From: Nitrospira sp.
GTDB taxonomy: Bacteria > Nitrospirota > Nitrospiria > Nitrospirales > Nitrospiraceae
Reading direction: 5' to 3'
DNA: 64,000 nt
NCBI GenBank assembly: GCA_024998565.1
Contig: JACOEM010000004.1
Location: 232,629-296,628 of the forward strand
Shown here: positions 59,034-64,000 of the stretch, piece by piece
Layout of the letters: each line of letters opens with the position of its first letter
How positions within the stretch are numbered: the stretch's first letter is position 1
Notes under the pieces: model-generated
What the model saw: the letters and a program-made list of their open reading frames with translations, nothing else
What the model was told of the DNA's origin: nothing
Databases searched by the model: none
Translations under genes and position numbers: made by a program

Positions 59034-59102
59034 CGGGGACAACGGCGTCTCCGACGAGCAATTCGTTCCGAACGATATATTGGAACCTGGACAACGACGT
59101 CC
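59034..59102 (+). promoter_or_regulatory. Candidate ANTAR-target RNA, nadE leader
   Basis: Hairpin 1: CGGGGAC (59034-59040), loop AACGGC, GTCTCCG (59047-59053). Hairpin 2: GGAC (59089-59092), loop AACGAC, GTCC (59099-59102). Both six-base loops have A at 1 and G at 4, the ANTAR recognition rule. The two sites share a near-identical core, GGACAACGRCGT. The 35-base linker holds a further GTTCC/GGAAC stem (59065-59086). Hairpin 2 shares bases 59097-59102 with the terminator that follows, so the two are mutually exclusive. Hairpin 2 has only four pairs and the linker is long: the weak points. Confidence 0.6.
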
Positions 59103-59139
59103 TCCGATCCACTGAGGTGGGTCTGAGGACGTTTTTTTT
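59097..59139 (+). terminator. Intrinsic terminator in the nadE leader
   Basis: ACGTCCTC (59097-59104) pairs with GAGGACGT (59125-59132); after one mismatch GATCCAC (59106-59112) pairs with GTGGGTC (59117-59123), loop TGAG; eight T follow (59132-59139). No gene on this strand ends just upstream, so it acts as a leader attenuator (or ends a short RNA of about 110 bases). Confidence 0.88.
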
Positions 59140-59170
59140 ATCAGCAGGGTGATGAGTCCTATCAGCACCA

Positions 59171-59240
59171 AGCGATCAGTCGTCAGCTCAGGATCTTGAA
59201 GTTCCGATGACTCGTGTTCAGGCTGAACGCTGAGGGGTAC
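59171..59240 (+). repeat. CTGA/TCAG-rich imperfect palindrome before nadE
   Basis: GATCAGTCGTCAGCTCAGGAT on the left, TTCAGGCTGAACGCTGAGGG on the right. Shares ATCAGTCGTCAG with the amtB-glnB spacer at 63468 and resembles 12145-12211. Confidence 0.45.
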
Positions 59241-59251
59241 AGGCTGTAACT

Positions 59252-61021
59252 ATGCGTCCGCTCCGAGTTGCCATGGCCCAGATCAATCCGACCGTCGGGG
59301 ATATTGCCGGCAACACGCGCTTGATCCAGACGTGGATCAAGGAAGCGCGGCGGGCTAAGGCCGATCTCGTGGCCTTCCCGGAACTGGCTATCACCGGCTA
59401 TCCGCCGGAGGATTTGTTGTTCAAGTCTCGCTTTATCGAGGACACGCAACGTGCCTTGAAGGCGGTCGCGGCCGAAGCGCGCGGGTTGGTCGTGGTCGTC
59501 GGGTATGTCGGCCAGGGGGCGACGGCTGTTTCGGCCTCGGAGGCTCCTTCATTCCCGCTGGCCGGTCGGCATGAGTTGTACAACGAGGCGGCGGTGTTGT
59601 CCGATCGGCGGATTCTGGCCACCTACCGGAAACGGCATCTGCCGAACTACGGGGTGTTCGACGAGAGCCGGTACTTTCACCCAGGCTCTCGCCTGCCGCT
59701 CCTGGTCCTGAACGGCGCGACGATCGGGGTCAATATTTGCGAAGACATCTGGTTTTCGGACGGGCCCACGCGGCTGCAGGCCTTGGCCGGTGCCGAGGTC
59801 ATCGTCAATATCAACGCATCCCCGTTCCATGTCGGGAAGGGCCGGATGCGCGAACAGGTGCTGGCGACCAGGGCCCGTGAAAATCGCGTGATCGTGACGT
59901 ACACCAACACGGTCGGCGGGCAGGACGAACTGGTGTTCGACGGCTGCAGCATGATTGTGGACCAGGCGGGCGAGATCGTGGGGCGGGGGAAGGCGTTTGA
60001 GCAGGATCTCATCGTGGCGGATCTCGATGTCGCGGCCGTCGGGCGGGCGCGACTGGGTCAGGGAGGCAAGAAACCCCTGCCGCCGCGTGTGGCGGCCCTC
60101 ATTGATCGGGTCGATGTGCGCCTGCCTGCGAGAAAGTCGCAGTCGGTCGTGGTGCCGGATCTGGAGCCTCCGCTGGGTCGTCTCGACGAAGCCTATCGCG
60201 CCTTGGTCCTCGGGGTGCAGGACTATGTCCGCAAGAACGGGTTCAAGCGCGTCGTCATCGGATTGAGCGGAGGGGTGGACTCGGCCATCACCGCAGTCAT
60301 CGCGGTAGACGCCTTGGGCGCGGAGAATGTGCTCGGGGTGTTCATGCCGTCGCCTTACACGTCCCGAGCCAGCCGCGAAGATGTCGCCGACATGGCCCGC
60401 CGGCTGCATATTCAGGTCGATACCCTGTCCATTACGGCGACGTTCAAGAGTTACCTGCGCGCCCTCGGCCGATCCTTCAAGGGCCAGCGCCCGGACACGA
60501 CTGAAGAGAATTTGCAGGCACGGATCAGGGGCAATCTGCTGATGGCCTATTCGAACAAGTTCGGCCATCTGGTGCTGACCACCGGAAATAAAAGCGAGAT
60601 GAGCGTCGGATACGCGACGCTGTACGGCGATATGGCCGGAGGGTTTGCGGTGATCAAGGATGTGCCGAAGACCATGGTGTATGAGTTGTCGCACATGCGC
60701 AACCTGGTCGGGCCGGTTCCGGTCATCCCGAAACGTGTGCTCGAGCGGGCTCCGACCGCGGAGTTACGGCCCGATCAAAAGGACGAAGACAGTTTGCCGC
60801 CCTATGCCATCCTCGATCCGATTCTCAAGGCCTACGTCGAGGAGGACCGTGCGTTGGAAGACATTACAGCGATGGGGTTCGATCGGGAGACGGTCGCGCG
60901 GGTGATCGCGTTGGTGGACCGGAGTGAGTACAAGCGGCGACAGGCGCCGCTGGGAATCAAGATTACGCATCGAGCGTTCGGGAAGGATCGGCGGATGCCG
61001 ATCACCAACGGGTATCGGTAG
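59252..61021 (+). CDS. nadE: Glutamine-dependent NAD+ synthetase
   Basis: 589 residues. Last step of NAD synthesis: nicotinate adenine dinucleotide + ATP + glutamine to NAD. N-terminal nitrilase-type glutaminase (residues 1-270) with the triad in FPELAITGYPPEDL (Glu), YRKRHLPNYGVFDE (Lys) and GVNICEDIWF (Cys); C-terminal synthetase with P-loop GLSGGVDSAIT near residue 338 and TTGNKSEMSVGYATLYGD. Consumes glutamine nitrogen, which fits the nitrogen-type genes after it and the ANTAR-like leader before it. Confidence 0.97.
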   Translation: MRPLRVAMAQINPTVGDIAGNTRLIQTWIKEARRAKADLVAFPELAITGYPPEDLLFKSRFIEDTQRALKAVAAEARGLVVVVGYVGQGATAVSASEAPSFPLAGRHELYNEAAVLSDRRILATYRKRHLPNYGVFDESRYFHPGSRLPLLVLNGATIGVNICEDIWFSDGPTRLQALAGAEVIVNINASPFHVGKGRMREQVLATRARENRVIVTYTNTVGGQDELVFDGCSMIVDQAGEIVGRGKAFEQDLIVADLDVAAVGRARLGQGGKKPLPPRVAALIDRVDVRLPARKSQSVVVPDLEPPLGRLDEAYRALVLGVQDYVRKNGFKRVVIGLSGGVDSAITAVIAVDALGAENVLGVFMPSPYTSRASREDVADMARRLHIQVDTLSITATFKSYLRALGRSFKGQRPDTTEENLQARIRGNLLMAYSNKFGHLVLTTGNKSEMSVGYATLYGDMAGGFAVIKDVPKTMVYELSHMRNLVGPVPVIPKRVLERAPTAELRPDQKDEDSLPPYAILDPILKAYVEEDRALEDITAMGFDRETVARVIALVDRSEYKRRQAPLGIKITHRAFGKDRRMPITNGYR

Positions 61022-61036
61022 TACGGGCTGCATCAG

Positions 61037-61079
61037 GACCGACAACGACGTCGGTCGGCAACACTGGCAATGGCGCCAG
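61037..61079 (+). promoter_or_regulatory. Candidate ANTAR-target RNA before the amtB-glnB cluster
   Basis: Hairpin 1: GACCGAC (61037-61043), loop AACGAC, GTCGGTC (61050-61056), 7 perfect pairs. Hairpin 2: CTGGC (61064-61068), loop AATGGC, GCCAG (61075-61079), 5 pairs. Linker 7 bases. Both loops have A at 1 and G at 4. Loop 1 is identical to loop 2 of the nadE leader. The compact tandem layout is closer to the described ANTAR motif than the nadE site. Confidence 0.68.
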
Positions 61080-61088
61080 AGAGTCGGG

Positions 61089-61148
61089 GCTCACAGACCG
61101 TCCTCTACGACGGTCTTCTGAGCGGGCACTTTTACTTCTTCTCTCTTT
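61089..61148 (+). terminator. Terminator-like stem after the hexaloops
   Basis: GCTCA (61089-61093) with TGAGC (61119-61123) and AGACCGTC (61095-61102) with GACGGTCT (61109-61116), loop CTCTAC: 13 pairs with small interruptions. A T-rich tract begins only 7 bases later (61130-61148), so as a terminator it is weaker than the nadE one. Confidence 0.45.
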
Positions 61149-61157
61149 GGAGGCGTC

Positions 61158-62036
61158 ATGAATATGCTGGTTGGCCGAAAGGCACGGACATGGGTGTTGG
61201 GGTTGGTATTGATGGTAGGCGGTGGGGGAGGTGCGTTCGCCGAGGCGCAGGCTGCGACGACGGACGACCTCATGGATACGACCAAACACCCCGTATCGGT
61301 CACCATGGCGATGCAAGCCGATAGTTTCTTCGGGTTCAATCCCTCCATCTACGGGACCTATGGATTGACCGACAACATCGCCCTGGCCTTCAACTTCACC
61401 TATTGGACGATGATCAACGGCGTGGGTGTGCACGACAACGCGCCCTGGCTAGAAACTGACATGGGCTTGAATTTTACCTTCCTGGAAAAGCGGCTATCGG
61501 TCACTCCTATGATCGGGTTTGTGCACGGGCAATTGCTCTCTTCTCGCGGCGGCTTCTTTCCCAACGGCGGTGGGAGTGTGAACGAGCGAACGACGGCGTT
61601 TGAAGGCGTCGTTCCCAACATTATCGCGAACTATGCGGACGATCGCTTCGAAGGCGAGTTCTATCTGGGCTACTACAAGGCGATCCGGAGCGAAGGCGGC
61701 AGCGGGGGCGGTGGCGCGACCGGCTGCAGCGGCCTCGTGGATACGAATTGCTTGGGCACGAGTCAGACCGGTGGTCGAGGAACCTGGGACTTCCTGCATT
61801 ATTGGGTGAGTGCCGGCATGCGTGTGAACAGCATGTGGTCCCTCGGGGCCCACTATGAGCATTTGTTGACCACGAGAGACAGCAGCGCCCCCGGGGCGGC
61901 TCAGGACTACTATCGCTGGATCGGGCCGTACGTCGAGATGAAATTGCCGGGGAACATGGCCTTCCGGTTCACAGTGGGTAAAGACCTGACAGACAATCAG
62001 GACTTCTATAAGTTGAAGTTCACGAAGACGTTTTAG
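61158..62036 (+). CDS. Outer-membrane beta-barrel-type protein of unknown function
   Basis: 292 residues from ATG 61158 with GGAGG upstream. Signal peptide (WVLGLVLMVGGGGGAFAEAQ). The mature part alternates hydrophobic and polar residues with many aromatic turns (TDNIALAFNFTYWTMINGVG, GAHYEHLLTTRDSS) and ends in a phenylalanine (LKFTKTF), as barrel proteins do. A Gly/Ser loop with two Cys lies near 180-200. Placed 74 bases before amtB; it might be a pore for a small nitrogen compound, an inference from position. Confidence 0.7.
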   Translation: MNMLVGRKARTWVLGLVLMVGGGGGAFAEAQAATTDDLMDTTKHPVSVTMAMQADSFFGFNPSIYGTYGLTDNIALAFNFTYWTMINGVGVHDNAPWLETDMGLNFTFLEKRLSVTPMIGFVHGQLLSSRGGFFPNGGGSVNERTTAFEGVVPNIIANYADDRFEGEFYLGYYKAIRSEGGSGGGGATGCSGLVDTNCLGTSQTGGRGTWDFLHYWVSAGMRVNSMWSLGAHYEHLLTTRDSSAPGAAQDYYRWIGPYVEMKLPGNMAFRFTVGKDLTDNQDFYKLKFTKTF

Positions 62037-62047
62037 TCTCTCGCCCG

Positions 62048-62080
62048 GGCCTCCTCCTCTGCTGAGTCAGGGAGGAGGCC
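62048..62080 (+). promoter_or_regulatory. Hairpin before amtB
   Basis: GGCCTCCTCC (62048-62057) pairs perfectly with GGAGGAGGCC (62071-62080) around a 13-base loop. No T-tract; not a hexaloop. Possibly a transcript-stabilising or partial termination stem. Confidence 0.5.
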
Positions 62081-62110
62081 GATCGGTGAGCGGCGCAGCC
62101 GAAGGAGGAT

Positions 62111-63442
62111 ATGGTGAAGAGATCGGCACAGCGGAAAACGATCGTCGTGGGCGTGGCAGGGGCGTTGATCCTGCTGGCGGAGTCATGGGGGACTCAGGTC
62201 TGGGCGCAGAATACGCCGCTGAAGGTCGATACCGGTGATACGGCATGGGTGCTGGTGTCCTCGGCGTTTGTGCTGGCGATGCTGATGCCGGGACTGGCGT
62301 TGTTTTACGGGGGCCTGGTGCGGACCAAGAACGTACTCGGCACGATCATGCAAAGTGTCATGATCCTGAGCGTGGTGAGTCTACTCTGGATCCTGTTCGG
62401 GTATAGCCTGGCGTTCGGGCCGGATAAGGGCGGGGTGATCGGTGGCTTGGAATGGGTCGGGCTCAGCGGGGTGGGCAGTGAGCCGCACCCGGTCTATGGA
62501 CCGACGATTCCCCACCAGGCCTTTATGTTGTTCCAATTGATGTTTGCCGCTATCGCACCGGCGTTGATCACCGGCGCGTTTGCCGAGCGGAAGCGGTTTA
62601 CCGCGGTCGTCCTATTTGCTGCCTTGTGGTCGGTGTTCGTCTATGTGCCTCTGGCGCACTGGATCTGGGGCGGAGGCTGGCTGGCCAAGCTGGGCGCCTT
62701 GGATTTCGCCGGCGGCGCGGTGATCCATATCAGTTCCGGGGCGGCGGCCCTGGTCTGCGCCATTGTGCTGGGGAAGCGGCGAGGGTATGGGACGGATTAT
62801 ATGGCGCCCCACAACCTGCCGATGACGTTGCTCGGAACCGGATTCCTCTGGTTCGGCTGGTTTGGGTTCAATGGCGGGAGCGCGCTCGGGGCCAACGGGA
62901 TCGCGGTCTCCGCGATTATCGCGACCCATGCAGCGGCGGCGATGGGGGCCATTGCCTGGTGTGGTGCCGAATGGGCGCATCGCGGCAAACCCACGGTGCT
63001 TGGAGTCGCCAGCGGCGCGGTGGCGGGATTGGCGACCGTGACCCCGGCCGCCGGCTATATTTCCCCCATGTCGGCCATTGCCATCGGTTTGGTCGCCGGC
63101 ATGACGTGTTACGCCGCGATTGTCTGGAAAGGGCGATTCGGCTATGATGACTCGCTTGACGTCGTGGGAATCCACGGAGTCGGGGGGGTGATCGGGATTC
63201 TGGCTACGGGACTGTTCGCCAGCAAGGTCGTCAATCCGGGCGGCGCCGATGGATTGTTCTTCGGTAACCCCGGCCTCTTCGGCATCCAACTCCTGGTCGT
63301 GGCTGTCACGACGATTTTCTCGATCATCGGCACGTTCGTCATCCTCAAGCTGGTGGATTCTATGACCGGGCTACGGGTGTCGTCTGAGGAAGAAGCGACC
63401 GGTTTGGATTTGAGCCAACATAACGAGCGGGCGTATTCGTGA
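62111..63442 (+). CDS. amtB: Ammonium transporter
   Basis: 443 residues (ATG 62111; GTG 62114 has a better distance to AAGGAGG). A cleavable N-terminal signal, then eleven membrane segments. DFAGGAVIHISSG and DVVGIHGVGGVIG carry the twin pore histidines; FYGGLVRTKNVL and FGFNGGSALGANG are typical Amt text. Imports ammonium across the inner membrane and is normally blocked by PII, encoded next. Confidence 0.97.
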   Translation: MVKRSAQRKTIVVGVAGALILLAESWGTQVWAQNTPLKVDTGDTAWVLVSSAFVLAMLMPGLALFYGGLVRTKNVLGTIMQSVMILSVVSLLWILFGYSLAFGPDKGGVIGGLEWVGLSGVGSEPHPVYGPTIPHQAFMLFQLMFAAIAPALITGAFAERKRFTAVVLFAALWSVFVYVPLAHWIWGGGWLAKLGALDFAGGAVIHISSGAAALVCAIVLGKRRGYGTDYMAPHNLPMTLLGTGFLWFGWFGFNGGSALGANGIAVSAIIATHAAAAMGAIAWCGAEWAHRGKPTVLGVASGAVAGLATVTPAAGYISPMSAIAIGLVAGMTCYAAIVWKGRFGYDDSLDVVGIHGVGGVIGILATGLFASKVVNPGGADGLFFGNPGLFGIQLLVVAVTTIFSIIGTFVILKLVDSMTGLRVSSEEEATGLDLSQHNERAYS

Positions 63443-63444
63443 AG

Positions 63445-63887
<443 letters not shown>

Positions 63888-63889
63888 GT

Positions 63890-64000
63890 ATGTCGCACGC
63901 GGTGAATGCGGATTCTCATTCGGCCCAGGACGCGGCTTCCGCGTCGGTATCCCAATTGCTGGTCGAGCAACGACAGGCGATCCGGCAACGGCTGCTTGCG
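63890..64000 (+). CDS. glnD: Probable PII uridylyltransferase, N-terminal part
   Basis: Open from ATG 63890 to the window edge (37 codons), 2 bases after glnB. It reads SVSQLLVEQRQAIRQRLLA, helical and compatible with a GlnD N-terminus, but too short for a firm call. The conserved Tyr51 in PII and the position support it; the nucleotidyltransferase motif would lie beyond the window. Confidence 0.45.
   Translation, partial: MSHAVNADSHSAQDAASASVSQLLVEQRQAIRQRLLA

Noticed and set aside
59026..59139. Free-standing small RNA between promoter and terminator before nadE
   Set aside because: Considered first. The hexaloops and the overlap of hairpin 2 with the terminator make a regulated leader of nadE the better reading; a short terminated product may still accumulate.
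58920..59171. N-terminal extension of the 58008 lipoprotein gene
   Set aside because: The frame is open, but the lipoprotein signal begins at 58919 or 58910, and the extension covers the opposite-strand promoter and terminator of the nadE leader.
59549..60694. 381-codon frame on the - strand opposite nadE
   Set aside because: Rich in His/Arg/Gln with no folded-protein character: an antisense shadow.
61095..61116. Third hexaloop (CTCTAC) as an ANTAR hairpin
   Set aside because: The loop has C at 1 and T at 4, so it breaks the A1/G4 rule; it fits a terminator stem instead.

Overview
The window looks like the chromosome of a Nitrospira-type bacterium (phylum Nitrospirota). This is inferred from protein character, not from a search: a moderately GC-rich genome, many GTG/TTG starts, HEAT-repeat proteins of no assigned role, LPS-export and type IV pilus secretin genes (a diderm cell), and an amtB-PII cluster. 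No insertion sequence, prophage, CRISPR array or rRNA gene was seen.

Layout. 1-10.2 kb is a mixed block: an RlpA-like lipoprotein, a small basic protein and a HEAT-repeat protein on the + strand; a five-gene block on the - strand (unknown protein, alpha-glucan phosphorylase, HEAT-repeat protein, coiled-coil protein) read from about 6.9 kb down to 2.0 kb; then a UvrD-like helicase and a secreted HExxH protein. 10.2-44.2 kb is one uninterrupted co-directional run of the translation and transcription apparatus: tRNA-Tyr/Gly/Thr, tuf, rpmG, tRNA-Trp, secE, nusG, rplK-A-J-L, rpoB-C, the str genes (rpsL, rpsG, fusA, second tuf), and the S10, spc and alpha genes down to rplQ, closed by a strong intrinsic terminator. 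44.3-49.3 kb is lptC-lptA-lptB-rpoN-hpf-rapZ. 49.4-56.0 kb is a small HTH gene, pilM-N-O-P-Q and aroB. 56.0-64 kb holds a GAF-GAF-ANTAR regulator, two small lipoprotein genes, nadE, an outer-membrane-type protein, amtB, glnB and the start of a probable glnD.

Most notable signal. The ANTAR protein (56047-57306) belongs to a family that binds paired RNA hairpins with six-base loops carrying A at position 1 and G at position 4, and so prevents transcription termination. Two leaders a few kilobases downstream carry pairs of such hairpins followed by terminator-like stems: one in front of nadE, where the second hexaloop overlaps the 5' arm of a perfect-looking terminator, and one in front of the outer-membrane protein-amtB-glnB genes. 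I propose that these form an RNA-based antitermination circuit controlling nitrogen (ammonium/glutamine) functions.

Other points of note: rplJ and rplL form one open reading frame (L10-L7/L12 fusion) with a strong internal start for free L7/L12; the two tuf genes are almost identical in DNA while their neighbours differ in codon style, suggesting gene conversion; a perfect-consensus sigma-70 promoter with a 12-bp palindrome over its -35 box precedes rpsL; ribosomal protein L5 has an N-terminal lysine-rich extension; and CTGAG/CTCAG-type imperfect palindromes recur in several spacers.
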